Positions 46,003-58,816 of a DNA stretch of 64,000 nt are shown one piece after another. The notes beneath the pieces were generated by a model that saw only the letters and a list, made by a program, of their open reading frames with translations, made no database searches and was not told the origin of the DNA. The stretch's first letter is position 1; each line of letters starts with the position of its first letter. The stretch lies in contig OY821772.1 of NCBI GenBank assembly GCA_963682175.1, forward strand, positions 15,678,743-15,742,742, written 5' to 3'. The DNA comes from Triglochin maritima (Eukaryota > Streptophyta > Magnoliopsida > Alismatales > Juncaginaceae). A program made the position numbers and the translations under genes.

Positions 46003-47567
46003 TGATTGCTCGTTTTATATTAACCGCAAGTGCACGACCGCGTTGAAGCGATGGCAAATATGGGTCGTCCACTGGGAGGTGTGTCGACACTTGGTTTGTG
46101 CGAAGGTGAGAGGTAAAGAAAGGGAAGAAAGATGTATTACACTACACTACACTAAGCTAAACTAGTAAACAAACAAGCTGAAATGAACTAAACAACTAAG
46201 CTAATCAACTAATGCAAAAGATAAAATCACAGGAATGAAAACCCCTCAGGGGGTGGAGTGTGTGTGTGTGTGCACATGAAATAAGTGTGATATGAAATGC
46301 ATACAAGAAGCTCAAGTAGTTAGTGTTGTTAATGCATAAGAAGTACCTAACTATGGCAACAACAAAAAAATTCTTTTTGTTTATTTTCTCTTTTTTTTCT
46401 TTTTATTTAGTTGGAGCTTCATTCTCCCAGGGTCAGGTTTCGTGCATCATTGCCCATGAGGACTTACACTATCACGTACATCTTTCGCCAATTCTCCACA
46501 TAGGGCAATCCCTACCACCCGTGTAACGGGAGTTCGGTCGGCGTATCCCAAGTCAGATGACTCGAAAGCACCAGGCACAAAGTCCCCTCAGACGTACTTT
46601 CCCGAGTGATAGGAGTCGTGCGAGAAGAGAGAACACCTACTCACTTATTTCTTATCTACACATGAACCAAAACTCCTACACTTAATGTCTCACAACAAGA
46701 TTTAAAGGGTCCTTGACAACAACAAACTTTCTTAAGTTAACAGACACGATTTATTGACTCATTTGGTTCAGGGTGGACTTCATTAAATGTTTGAGCACTG
46801 AAACCCTATGATTACTCACCCCCATGGGAAAACTGGGGTGCATCCTAACGACTCGATAAATCCTAAAGTCATTGTACTAGATATCCTAATGCATCAAGTT
46901 CAAGACAATTTTGGGAGCTTTCTTTTTACTTTGTCTCTCAACGGTTTTGCACATGCTAAACACGCGCAAAAACCCACAAAACATTTTATTTCGCAAACAC
47001 ATGAAGATTTTGAAAGAAATGTGGAAATTTTAAAGTACTAGGCAAGCAAAAGAAGACAAGTGACCCAAGGATCATGGCAAACAGATATATCGATATTAAA
47101 TGCAGCACACTAATATGACCCAAAAATGCAAACAAAAGAAAACAAAATCAAAATAAAAGACTCGACTATGTACACACGTAAAACACCCCCCCCCCACACC
47201 TACTTCATACATTGTCCTCAATGAATGTGAGCAAGATACTACATGGATTTATGCATGAAAAAGGAGAGATCTCACCAACATGAAGTACAAAGGGAAGTTC
47301 AAGGTCATGTTGATGGACACAAACCTGAATTCCCTCAAAACATGTGAGATGCTAAAGAAAGGATAAAAATATATGAAAGAAATGGAGCCCAAATACACAA
47401 GGGTTGGGGCTCACAACAATCGATGCTCACTGAATGAGTCTTTTATTGTACTTTTTTTTCTTTTTTTCTTTTTTCTTCTTTTTTTTCTTTTTTTATATAA
47501 CTATGTACAAACATAAGTTCCCATCTTCATTTGTCAAAAGACATCAAATGGGAACCTCAAGAGTGGG

Positions 47568-49094
47568 TCAATGCACTTGGAAAGGGAACATGACACCACG
47601 CGGGGCCAGAATACTCATGTGTGGGCCCCCTTCACAAAGAGCACCAGATGAAATGAGAGGTTCATGAATTGGACGCAAAGGCGTCTCATTCAAAGGATCA
47701 AACTGAAAGAGCTTGAACCTCTCAATAGTTTGGGAAATGAGGGGCAACGGAAGAAGAGTTTCTCCCGTTGCGCTGCTGAAGTTATGATCGTCAATCCAAA
47801 CTCTCCAACCAACAGGCTGGTGCGTCGGAACGAGGTCAAAAACCTCGTTAGGCATGTCCGACACACCAGGCGAACAAAAAGTGGGTCTCATACCCAAGGT
47901 ATCCTCCAAGGTACTCCTAATACCCTCACGAGCAATGTAGTTGTTTGATGTTCCATCATTTCCAAGATGATCAGGAACAATAGTGAGAGGCAAACTCTCA
48001 TCAGGTTGTTTGAAATTGAGGGGACTAGGGAGCTCTTGCTCCACTAGAGGAGAGTCCTTAGGAGGTACAACAATAAGGTCATGTGGCTCAAGGGCCACGG
48101 GACAAGAAGATAAGGCACAATCATGTGCCGACTCGTAATGAAGCTGGTCCATGTTATTCTCAATAGGGATCGAATCGTCCACCAAGTGATCATGAATTGA
48201 AACCCCAAGTCCCTCAGACTGACTAGTAGTTTGACTTTGAAAGATTGTGCTTTGAATTTATGGATGTGGTGGTGGCGGTTCGATATCAAAAGATGAATCC
48301 TCATGTTGACAAGAAAAGTTACTCTCCTCACGTTCACGTAATTGTTGTGTCATTTGACTCACTTGCATTTCCATATTTTGCAAGGAATTTAAGTTGGACT
48401 TCAATAAAGTTTGAGTGGTTTCCATGAACGTAAGGAAAGTTTGTTTCAAGGAATCAGGTATGCTGTCAACTATGAGGTCCATGTCAGGGTTTTGGAAATT
48501 TTGGGGTTGGGTGTTGATGGGCTGAGAATGAGTCCAATGATTTGAAATGGGGTGTTGGTAGAATTTTGGGTATTCGGGAGGAGGATACGGGGGTGAAAAT
48601 GAAGTATAAGAATTTGGATAAGAATTGTCTCCCCACGAATCCATCCCTCTCGGTTTGTACACGGATGCGTAATCGTCATATTGAGCATTTTGGGAAAAGG
48701 TATGCTCATACTCAGGCTCAGGGGGAACATAAGGACATTCCCCGATAACATGACCACTCAACCCACAACAGTCGCATGGTACGGCTACTGGAGCCACCGG
48801 TGCACTCATGTCGTCTGCCATACGCATGAAAAAGGCCAAAGTTTGTTGTAATGTCTCAGTTTGTTGACCAGCATCTGATCCGATGTAACTAGATGGTGGT
48901 CTAGCAGTCGGTGCCTCTCTCATACTACCCCAATATGAAGATTGCTCAGTCACACAATTAAGATTGTCCCAACCATACGGGGTGTTAGTCTGAGCCACCC
49001 CAGGTTGTATGGGTCCGGAATACCACGACAAATTGTCTTGGTCCCAACAATCATGTGGATGGTCACCCATGTAACCATCCATCTCAACAAACAA
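47568..49094 (-). pseudogene. Gag-RT-motif ORF, element Y: best-preserved copy, one stop
   Basis: One frame of 509 codons from 49094 to 47568 with a single in-frame TAA at 48258-48260; other copies have a Gln codon there. The conserved start MDGYMGDHP is at 49082, twelve nt inside. Residues 107-120 form a CCHC knuckle (CDCCGLSGHVIGEC: C107, C110, H115, C120). Then come a Tyr/Pro/Asn-rich stretch, LKQTFLTFMETTQ with a coiled segment (about 210-255) and, after the stop, an acidic Pro-rich linker and PVGWRVWIDDHN with PLPLISQTIER, like the first RT block of Athila/Tat. RT catalysis, protease and integrase are absent. Clean apart from the stop, so the ORF was probably under selection until recently. 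Confidence 0.82.
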
Positions 49095-50014
49095 CTCTCG
49101 AGTCGACCACTCTCACCACCACGAGACTAAGCTCGCAAAAAGTGCTCGACTCGACCCTAAAACGCTACCAGAGAGTGTAAAGGGGAGGAGACTAAAACGT
49201 AGAAGTAGGTGAGAAGAAGATGACTTAGAGGAGAAGGAAAGAATCCCTAAAGCTAGCGTGGGTGAAGGGATCAGGTAGAAGTCTAACTAGCAAGCACGGC
49301 TCAAGCAATGTAAGGCAATGGGCCTTAGGCTAGACGACGCCTAACTTCGAGGTCACTAGCAACGACACGCATCACCTCCCTATAACGAGGACCATAATGC
49401 CCAGCAAGTGATACTAGATCCGGAGATCCAGTACCTCCTACTATCGAGAAGGTAGGCAACGCTGATCAGGTCATGGCGGTCTCAACTAGATTACTCTCCT
49501 AGTGCGTCCAAAATCCCAGGGCCAACGTCTATTTGCTTTTAGTTAAGGCTTGATTACGAGTGATTTTTGGGGCCAAGGAAAGGGTGATGAAATCCCCCAC
49601 CTTATCTTTTATGGGACAGCCCCTCCTTAGTAGTGTTTTGAGCTTAAATCTAGCAATCAATCACTCCAATCAAACGCTCAACTCACTCTTGTCCCGATGC
49701 ACCTTGCTAACTAATGCATGATCGAAACATGCATGAATGAGAGATTTGGGTGCACGTACCTCACGCCAGCAATCAACAGCAAAATGTAAAGCAATGAAAA
49801 GACAATGCATGCAAGGTCTACACATGATGCATGACCTAGATGGCAAGAAGTCTAATCTTTTGCTTTGAGTTTTATGGTCCAAGTTGATTAAAGGGGATAG
49901 AAATTAAATCTGGGAGAAAACTAAAAGTCACAGCATGCAAAATGATACTCCCAGATAACTAAAATGAAACAACAAGCAACCAGAACAAATCTGAGAGACA
50001 ATGACGCTCACCAA

Positions 50015-50052
50015 GCCGCCAATTGGCCGTCCCAAACCGCTGATTGGCGGTC
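50015..50052. repeat. Paired palindromes in the leader of Y
   Basis: GCCGCCAATTGGCCGTC (50015-50031) and ACCGCTGATTGGCGGT (within 50035-50052), 136-173 nt downstream of the PBS in element orientation. Confidence 0.88.
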
Positions 50053-50187
50053 CCTTTTGCGTTATTGGCTCTCAAATTCCTCCAGTCGCTTCCCCTTGAT
50101 TCTAAGAATGCCTGAAACTAAGAAAAACTGAAAACAAAAAATTAAAAACCCCTCGAATCGTCCAAACCAACGTCTGGACAGAGCACC

Positions 50188-50205
50188 TCCCCGGCAACGG
50201 CGCCA
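50188..50205 (-). other. PBS, tRNA-Asp type, element Y
   Basis: TGGCGCCGTTGCCGGGGA on the minus strand, ten bases inside the LTR end at 50216. Confidence 0.92.
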
Positions 50206-50215
50206 AAAACTTGAT

Positions 50216-51179
50216 TGATCGTTTTATATTAACCGCAAGTGCACGGCCGCGTTGAAGTGGTGGCAAATACGGGTCGTCCACTGGGAGGTGTGTCGACACT
50301 TGGTTTGTGCGAAGGCGAGAGGTAAAGAAAGGGAAGAAAGATGTATTACACTACACTACACTAAGCTAAACTAGTAAACAAACAAGCTGAAATGAACTAA
50401 ACAACTAAGCTAATCAACTAATGCAAAAGATAAAATCACAGGAATGAAAACCCCTCAGGGGTGGAGTGTGTGTGTGTGCACATGAAATAAGTGTGATATG
50501 AAATGCATACAAGAAGCTCAAGTAGTTAGTGCTGTTAATGCATAAGAAGTACCTAACTATGGCAAGACCTATCATTACAACACTAACTTATGTGCATAAT
50601 ATGAGCAATGCAAGGTTGTTATTAAGACACTTAGACAAGCATGGAATGTACCTAAGCTATGGCAGAAACCATCAAGTAAGGTTCTTAATAATTCAAGCAA
50701 GCATACTAATATCAACACAAAACATTCATATTAAGCATTCAAACAATCTACATAACATGTACACACACCTACTCCACCCCCGAAAGGGATGGAACTACTC
50801 ACTACCCATTACACTAACTATATTAACAAAAGAAAGCATAATACTGAAATGAAAGTTAACTAAGAAAGCAAGACATATTAAAGAAGCTTAAAAGGAAAGG
50901 AAAGACTAAACAAACATGCACAAATTAAAAGACAAGATTAAAAGAAACTAGAAGAATTATTTTATTAACAAATGACTCACATTGAAGGTAGCATTCTTAT
51001 CCACCTTGAGTTTTTGCTTCAAGGCTCACTCCTTAGTAGAGAGAATGCCACCAAGCAATGGGTAATTACAATGGAAGGTGAAGAGTTCTATTTATAAGCA
51101 TGGAAAAAGCTAATCGGGGACAATCCCCCGATGTGGGACTAAACCAATACCAAAAATAGCCTAAACGAACATTAATACA
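50216..51179 (-). repeat. 5' LTR of element Y, start missing
   Basis: Minus-strand LTR ending CGATCA. It extends to the GGGACAATCCCCCGATGTGGG region and stops at about 51179 against copia LTR sequence, so roughly 500 bp of its U3 are gone, including the palindrome position. Confidence 0.8.
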
Positions 51180-51375
51180 AGTCCCTTGCCTCATGATATT
51201 AAGAATATATAAAGTAGAAATGTGTCACCTTTGTATTATATTTATTTCTTGATCTCTTGAAGCTAATTATAGCTTTGTAACTTAACTCAAGTTACATTGT
51301 GCACATTAAAATTTTGCTTTATCAAGGGGCCCACTAATATCATCACTCAATTAAGAGGGGCAACGATAAACATAT
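51180..51375 (-). repeat. Copia 3' LTR, middle piece
   Basis: CCCTTGCCTCATGATATTAAG... to AGAGGGGCAACGATAAACATAT; matches 60300-60490 of the intact 5' LTR. Confidence 0.85.
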
Positions 51376-53112
51376 TGTTGGATCTACTAGCCCCTAAACT
51401 TAGTCTAAAGGGGGGTGAATAGACTAAATACGGTTTTTAAGATAACTATGCCAAATTAAAAGATAAGACAATAATATTAAAGAGAGAACAAACAAACCAC
51501 TACTCCGGATGTATAGAGGTTTGGATCCAACCACCGGATCCTAGTCCTCTCTTACGAATTGCTCTTACTCGAGCAACTTCGCGTCCTCCACTAATCCGAT
51601 CTCCGTTGCAAGCCGAGATCACGCCTTACACCACAATCCGAGAAGAGCTTCACTCCGGAAGCTTGTACAACTCTTGAAGACTAATACTTCAGCAACTAAT
51701 CTTGGGCACTTGAAATGAATGATGCAATCTCGTGATGGTGATTTCAAGTGAGAAGATAAGAGCATAAATAAGGGTTTAGAGAAATTTGAGAGTAGTAATG
51801 AGATGTTGAGCTTAGAGAAAGATTGGTAACTTTGTAAGAGTGTTTTAGGCTCTATTTATAAGCTCTAAACAAGTTCTAGCCGTTGAGATTGAAGTGATGA
51901 AAAGATGTGCAAGAAAACACAATTCAGAAGTGACAGGACACGTTTCTGGCGACGAACGGTCGACCGGATCGTGTACCACGGTCGACCGGAATTAGGCAGT
52001 GCTCGGTTCGGTCGAGCGAAGATGCTAACGGTCGATCCAATTTGGCTAAAACTTAAGTGATCGGTCGAACGGTTGGGAATACCAGTTTGACCGAAAATGG
52101 ATAGTAGAACTGGGTCTGGAAAAGTCATAATTATCGGTCAACCGTAAGTAGAGTTTCGGTCGACCGGTTGACATGTTTGATTTGGGACACGATAACCACA
52201 AGTATAATCGGTCGAACGAGGTGAGTTCATAGTTCGACCGAAAATGCCCAGTAAGAATGGGACAGGGAAGAATCAAGATGTGGTCGACCGTTAAGGGGAA
52301 TTCAGTCGACCAGAAGACTAAATCCAAAATAAGGTTAGTTAGGAAAATGTGTATACGACGGTTGGAGTATACGACAAGTATAACAGTCATAATAAATACA
52401 AATACGGAAAACAATCGGTTGAACAGATATGAGGTTTCGGTCGACTGAAAGTATTACTAACTGGACACGTGTCGAGAAATGATAGGGTGAAAGATTTGTA
52501 TTGGGTAAACTAATTTCTATCACTCGACTAGGTGAGACGGTCGAACAGAACAAGTGTTCCGGTCGATCGATATCTAACAGTCAAACAGGATTTGAGGAAA
52601 CGGTCGAACAAAATGTATATGCCGGTCGACCGATTTAAGACAGGCAAATCAGATGGAATGCACGGTCGAACGGGTGAAGAATATCGGTCGACCGTGTTAG
52701 ATAAATTTTGTTGCCCGGGAAGGTCTGGTGAAAATCGGTCGAACCAAATGGTTCTACCGGTCGACCGTTTTAGTGCAGTTTTCCTGTTCTCTGACTCTAA
52801 TGAGTTTAGATGATTTCCTATTGAAGTGTAGGATATTTGGAAAATAGTGTGAGACTTCTATAGGTGTCCTATGTGATGTGTAATGCAATGAATCATGGAT
52901 TTCAAGTGCCAATTACATTTGTGGCCTAAATACATGGAATTTAAACCTAGCTACTCTTCAATCTTCATCTTTAATTTAACTCAACCTTGATTTCTGAAAC
53001 GTTAGATAACACACATATATGCAAGCAATGATATTTCAATTGGTACATATTTTTATTGATGTGTTGATTAATCATCAAAATGAATTAACGATTATTAGCC
53101 AAAAAGCCAACA
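51376..53112 (-). repeat. Sirevirus solo LTR, second subfamily
   Basis: 1737 bp, minus orientation: TGTTGGCTTTTTGGC starts at 53112 and ...AGATCCAACA ends at 51376. CATAT stands on both sides (51371-51375 and 53113-53117). No internal region is left, so this is a solo LTR made by LTR-LTR recombination. At least six perfect CGGTCGACCG and many variants lie at 51957-52766. The empty site survives at about 60480-60500 in the other copia LTR. Confidence 0.92.
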
Positions 53113-53445
53113 CATATGACTAGGTATCTTATCCAGCACAAGTCATGTTCAACCAACTATTGCCTTTATCACTATACTCATTGATAGATTTTGACAATAA
53201 TCAAATTAAGCACTTCTTGAGTGAAAAGATATGTCTCATATTGTAGGATCCAAGACACAGTAAAACATTAATGGCACGAAACACAATTCCATAATGTTTT
53301 ACGTGTTAGGTCTATTCAATATATAAAAGTAATCTTTTCCTCTTTTATATACTCGTGTTGTTAATTATTTGTAGAGCTGCAACAATCAATGACCAACACG
53401 ACAATCTTATCTCGGTGATTAATGTTCCATGTTAAGCACTTCTCA
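53113..53445 (-). repeat. Copia 3' LTR, proximal piece
   Basis: GACTAGGTATCTTATCCAGC... to ATGTTCCATGTTAAGCACTTCTCA; matches 60490-60812 and then 61008-61015. The first piece of the LTR next to the internal region. Confidence 0.8.
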
Positions 53446-53559
53446 ATGTATAAAACAATAATAACTAGGGTAACCATCTCTAATCACTCATCAATCCAAT
53501 CCACATGGTTCCTCAGACCCATGGACTCGAAATGCATTTCGCCTTTTGGCTTGGTATGA

Positions 53560-56500
53560 GGGTTTGTTTAATGGATCAGTTGTGTTGATGTTTGTGTTCA
53601 CCCATAATAAATTTATTTTGCCTTCGTCGGTGGTTGAGTCAGCCGTAGTGATTTGACTCCAACTATGCTAGCTCATGGCTCCACCTTCCAGAATGATGAC
53701 ATATCATTATTGTGACCTCCTATTGTCGGGATCACTCATGAAACTTGCATCCGAATAGCCCTCGGCTATTAACTCTTTGTCCTCCTTAAACAAGAAACTT
53801 TTCGTTGGTCCGGTTAAGGCACCTCAGAATATTCTTGACCGCAGTCCAATGCTCAGGACCTGCGTTGGATTGGTGAACCCTTGTCACGCTTAGATCATAC
53901 GAGACATCGGGTCTTGTGCAAGTCATCGCGTACATCATCGATCCTATTGCCGAAGCATAAGGGACATCTTTCATGTACTCCAAGTCTTTACGTGATTCAT
54001 CATGTTGAGACTTCTTGAGTTGCACACCCATACTCATTGGCACATTGCCTTTTTTGGAGTTGTTCATGTTGAACCTTTACAAGACCTTGTCAATGTATGT
54101 ACGTTGACTTAGGCCAATCAGTATATGAGATCTATCTCTATATATCTTGATTCCCAAGATGTATTGAGCCTCACCCATATCTTTCATAAAAATGCAGATT
54201 TTAATGAACTTCTCGTTTGGTCAAGCAAAGGTATATGATTTCACATGAGGAGTATGTCATCGACATATAAGATCAAGAACATTATGTGGATCCCACTAAC
54301 CTTCTTGTATAACAAGGCTCTTCCTTACTTTGGACGAAGTGAATCTTTTTGACTTCTTCGTCAATGCGCTTGTTCAAACTCCTTGATGTTTGCTTCAATC
54401 CATAAATAGATCTTTGAAGCCTGCATACTTTCTCGCTATTCTTTGGATTTTAAAAACCTTGAGGTTGTACTATGTACACATCCTCCTCCAAGTTCCCATT
54501 AAGGAATGTTTTTTTGACATCCATTTGGCATATCTCATAATCATGAAATGCGGAAATAGCGAGCATAATCCGAATAGACTTGAACATAGCAACCGGTGAA
54601 AAAGTTTCATCATAGTCAATTCCTTGAACTTGAGTGAAACCTTTTGCTAAAAGCCTCGCTTTGTAGGTTGTCAAGTTCTCATCCATGTCCATCTTCCTCT
54701 TGAAAACCCATTTATTTTGAATGGCATTTTTCCCTTGAGGAAGGTCAACCAAGTTCCACACTTGATTATCATACATGGATTCTATTTCGGATTCCATGGC
54801 CTTAAACCATAGTTTGGAGTCCTTTCTTTCCATTGCTTCTTGAATGGTCGAGGGATCATCGGTATCTAGTACCATGATCTTATGAAGTCCCAAATACATA
54901 TCGGGTTTCTTCCTTTCCCTCGTTGACCTTCTAAGTTCTTTTGGTTCTACGTGCACTTCTCGAACTTCTTCCACAATTTCTTGCGGAATTGGTTCGTGTT
55001 CGATTCTCGAACGTACACTAGGTGGGGAAGATTGAGTTTCTCTCACAATTTATTGCGAGGGTCTCTCACTCACGCTCTCACTCACCAAAGGAACCTTGGT
55101 TGGGCCTTCATGATCTTGAATGTCACCATTCATATCATGATCTTGTAGAATATCTTGAGTCTTCTCAAGCACAACTCTACTCCCACTACTTTTTATTCTT
55201 TCCCGAAATTCCTTTTCTACAAATACGACATCCCTCTCTACAATCACTCGATTGGAGGTTATATGCCAAAAGTAGTATCCTCTTGTCTCACGAGGATAAC
55301 CTATAAAGAAGCATTTATCCACTTTTGGTTGAAGTTTGGTCGACATCAATCTCTTGACGTAGGCCTCACAACCCCAAATCTTGAGAAAACTGAGATTAGG
55401 TGTTTTATCACTCCATAGCTCATAAGGCGTTTTCTCTACGGATTTGGATGGAACATTATTTAGTGTGTAAGCCGCAACTTCTAGTGCATAACTCCAAAAG
55501 TAAAGTGACAATTCAGCTTGACTCATCATTGATCGAACCATGTCGAGTAATGTCATATTCCTCCTTTCGGACACCCCATTCCACTGAGGTGTACCGGGAG
55601 GGGTGAGTTGTGGTACAATACCACACTCCTTTAGGAATGAGTCAAATTCGGTACATAAGTACTCACCTCCACGATCCGTTCGTAGAGACTTGATTTTCTT
55701 GTTGAGTTGGTTCTCTACTTCATTCTTGAGTTCCTTGAACTTGTCAAAGGACTCACTTTTGTTTCTCATTAGATAAATATAGTCCTAACGACTATAGTCA
55801 TCCGTGAACGTAATGAAGTACCTGAAACCGTCTCTTGTACTAATACTCATTGGACCACATACATCGGAATGTATCAAATCCAACAAGTCATTCTCTCTCT
55901 GTCCTTTCTTCTTGAAAGGCCTCTTGGTCATTTTGCCCATTAGGAAAGTTTCGCACGTCTCCAATGATTTAAAATCAAGTTGACCAAGAAGGTTAGCTTC
56001 TTGCAATTTCTTGATGCGTTCTTCATTTATGTGACCAAGATGATAGTGCCACAAGAGTATATCATTCACGTTAGTAGCTTTAAGTTTTTTGTTATTGATG
56101 TTTAAGATTTGTTTATTATTCAATTCAAGCAAAAAGAGATCATTCCTCACGAATGCATTTGCATAGAAAATATCATTCTTCGATATAGACAAGCAAGAAT
56201 TGGAAATATTTATATTAAAATTATCAATATCCAAGCATGATACAGAAATAATATTCTTGCTAATCGAAGGCACATAATAAACGTTCTTCAAACATAAATT
56301 TAAACCACTTGATAATTGAAGCTCCACAGAACCTTGTGCAATCGCAACAACGCTCGCACCATTTCCGACCTTCAAAATCATCTCGTTCTTCACGAGTTCC
56401 TTCCTATCCTTCAGTAGCCGCACATTAGAAATTATGTGAGCATAAGATCCGGTATTAATTACCCCATCATGGACAGAGGTGGCAAAATTTATCTCAATAA

Positions 56501-57464
56501 CAAATATATCTTTTGCCTTTTTGGGGCGCTTACGTTCAATCACTCCATTGTCAAGGTCTGCATTGTACTTGGGGTAATTTGGCCGGATGTGTTCCTTTTC
56601 ACCCCAGTGAAAGCGCTCCATGTTGGGAGTCGGAGATTTTGAAGAATTCCCCCTCGAGGCACTCACACGAGCACCTCCTACTCCCTTGCTCTTGATTGAC
56701 ATATTTTTGGCGAATTTTCCTTTACCTTTGGTGATCTTCTTGCTCCCTCCGTGGACGGCTTGGACGTGCTTGTCCCGACCCTTGCCCTTGTCAACTTCAG
56801 CCATTTTGAGAGCGTTGTGAAGTTCCTCAAGACACACCCCTTTCTCACGCACATGATAGTGCATATTGAAGTCCTTGTAGGACGGGGCTAGAGAGCCAAG
56901 AATCAAATCTTCTGTAATGTCATCGGGCATCGGGGAAGAGAGCTTTGGCAACTTCTCAAGGTATCCTTGCATCGTGAGAAAATGCATGGATACCGTTGTT
57001 CCCTCTGCCATGTGGCACCTTGTGAGTGCGGTGGTGGTCTTATAGCGTTCTTTTCTAGCACTATCCATGAACATATTTGTTAAAGCTTTCATGGCCTTCT
57101 TGGGTTTTGAATCCAAGTATTTCGCTTGAAGCGAGTCACCCATGGAGGCCAACATTAGACCATGAACCTGGTTCTCTTGGTCTTCCCACTTGGCTTTCGT
57201 CTCTCTCTCGCTATCGGTTGCCTTCTCATTTAATTTTGGGATTTCACTATCCAAAATATGAGATAGTTTCTCAAACTTCAATACGATATTGAGCTTGAGT
57301 TGCCAGCTTATGAAGTTTGAGCCATCATTTGCCAAATGATGTTTTTCAATCATAGATCGCACAATATGTTGAATATTTGACATTTCTGCAAAATAAATTA
57401 TATGGGATTTAATGTCAATTTTTTGTTTTAAAAAATCAATACCGCAAAATAAAAATTTGTCCAA
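53560..57464 (-). pseudogene. Copia Gag-Pol polyprotein, inactivated
   Basis: From 57464 one frame runs to 54450, broken by stops at 55785-55787 and 55050-55052; further stops and shifts follow. The likely true start is the Met 27 codons in (MSNIQHIVRS). Gag: residues 28-235, UBN2-like. Zinc knuckle 284-297 has lost its cysteines (RFHWGEKEHIRPNY). Protease site reads INTGS (337-340) instead of DTGS. Pre-integrase: WHYHLGHI and a worn C-x2-C (CETF). Integrase core: HSDVCGP, FTDDYSR, then LRTDRGGEYL and PQWNGVSERRN. RT: QMDVKKTFLNG (mutated TAFLNG), YVDD at 54256-54267, and the late RT block VPYASAIGSMMYAMTCTRPD (54067-53786). RNase H is only traceable. It cannot be autonomous now. Lineage within copia not assigned. 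Confidence 0.9.
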
Positions 57465-58803
57465 AAATGCAGCAATTCAAGATCCTATCAATTATAATAT
57501 AAACTAGCTAAAGGCTATCGGATATATTATAAAATCAAGGTAAGAAAACATTTTTCTTATCATAACCATTTTGAAATATCGCAACATTTTCATTTTCAAA
57601 CTCTTATGACTCTTGTCGTTTTAATTAAGAGGGAATTTGACCAATCCTCGTAAGAAAAACTCTCTTTCTCAAACCGAGCTAAGGCTCCGGGTCTTGTTAA
57701 GAAAACTTATTTAATTTGATACGAGTTATGTTTATCCATTGTATTCATAAACAAATATACTCGGTATCCACTAAGGGTGAATCACACCTCGTACATCTAT
57801 TCATGGCACAACAGTAGACAACCTTATATCTCCCACTATTCCCAAAGATGGAGGAAGCTATCTCCCGCTAAGGGCGAGCAGAATATCGCTCGATCGATGG
57901 CTGCTAGTGGATGAAATAAGAAAGAAAAATACTCTTAATTTTTGGTTGGACAATTTAAACATTTATTTGTGATTTTAGAATTTAGGTGATCATGCATATT
58001 TATCATCTTTACACATCCTAAGATTCATCCATACAATCACATACATGTCAAGCACACAAACATAAATATATCCATTCACACACATTGTGTGAGTTTATAT
58101 GTTCCCGCGTCCTTGATCCTTTTGCTTCTTCAGCGTCTTCCTCTTGCACAATGGATGTTGATATTGCAAAAATATAACCATGTATCTCTCAATTTTGAGA
58201 ATTGTCTAGTGCAAGTCCTATGTAAAAATCTTCTCATATGCATGCATATACATAGAAATAAAAATTTGGCCTTCATATATACATAAGCCCCTGTGATTGA
58301 ATAATAATAACATACACATTCATTCATTCATTCATTCACACATGGCTTCATCAGAACATACGAACTCACATATCCCTGCATTAGAGAACTCAAGCAACGC
58401 ATGTACATATACTATATATTACTCGATTTAGTTTAGCATGCATCTCTAAATCAAAAAATTCTAAAGTCATTTGAAATCCATTAAAAATGATTTTATGCAT
58501 CCATAGTTCAAAACACAAAACATTTGAACCGTTGTTTATCCAATTTCAAAAAATAAAAAATTAAAGAAAGATAAACATATGCCTTTTTCGTTTTGTCGAT
58601 TCCTTATAAAACTATCCGAAAACTAATTCTAACACTCACATGATGTGTTTTAAAACATTTAAAACTATCAAAAGAATCAATTAGAATTAAATCAACAAAT
58701 CTATCGGAAAACTCGAAAAAGACATAGAACATGAATTGTTTCGATTGTAGATGGTAAACTAAAATTAATTAAATAATCTAAGCATTGAAAATATGAACTA
58801 AAT
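57465..58803 (-). other. Copia leader between PBS and gag
   Basis: About 1.3 kb of AT-rich DNA without long ORFs. It contains a (CATT)n run at 58318-58337. Unusually long for a copia leader, and I could not find an inserted element in it. Confidence 0.6.
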
Positions 58804-58815
58804 GCTCTTATACCA
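58804..58815 (-). other. Copia PBS, mutated tRNA-Met type
   Basis: On the minus strand TGGTATAAGAGC, one base off the canonical TGGTATCAGAGC. It lies next to the LTR end CCTACA. Confidence 0.8.
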
Positions 58816-58816
58816 C

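Larger units (their letters stand above)
46003..51179 (-). mobile_element. Athila-like non-autonomous element Y
   Basis: Minus orientation: 5' LTR piece 51179-50216, PBS 50205-50188, leader with paired palindromes, Gag-RT-motif ORF 49094-47568, 3' non-coding region to 46357, and a 350-bp piece of 3' LTR (46356-46007). Both LTRs have lost their 5' parts. The LTR pieces 46007-46356 and 50216-50568 are nearly identical, so Y is a fairly young copy. It splits the copia 3' LTR, and about 35 bp of the target seem lost when compared with 60265-60300. Confidence 0.8.
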
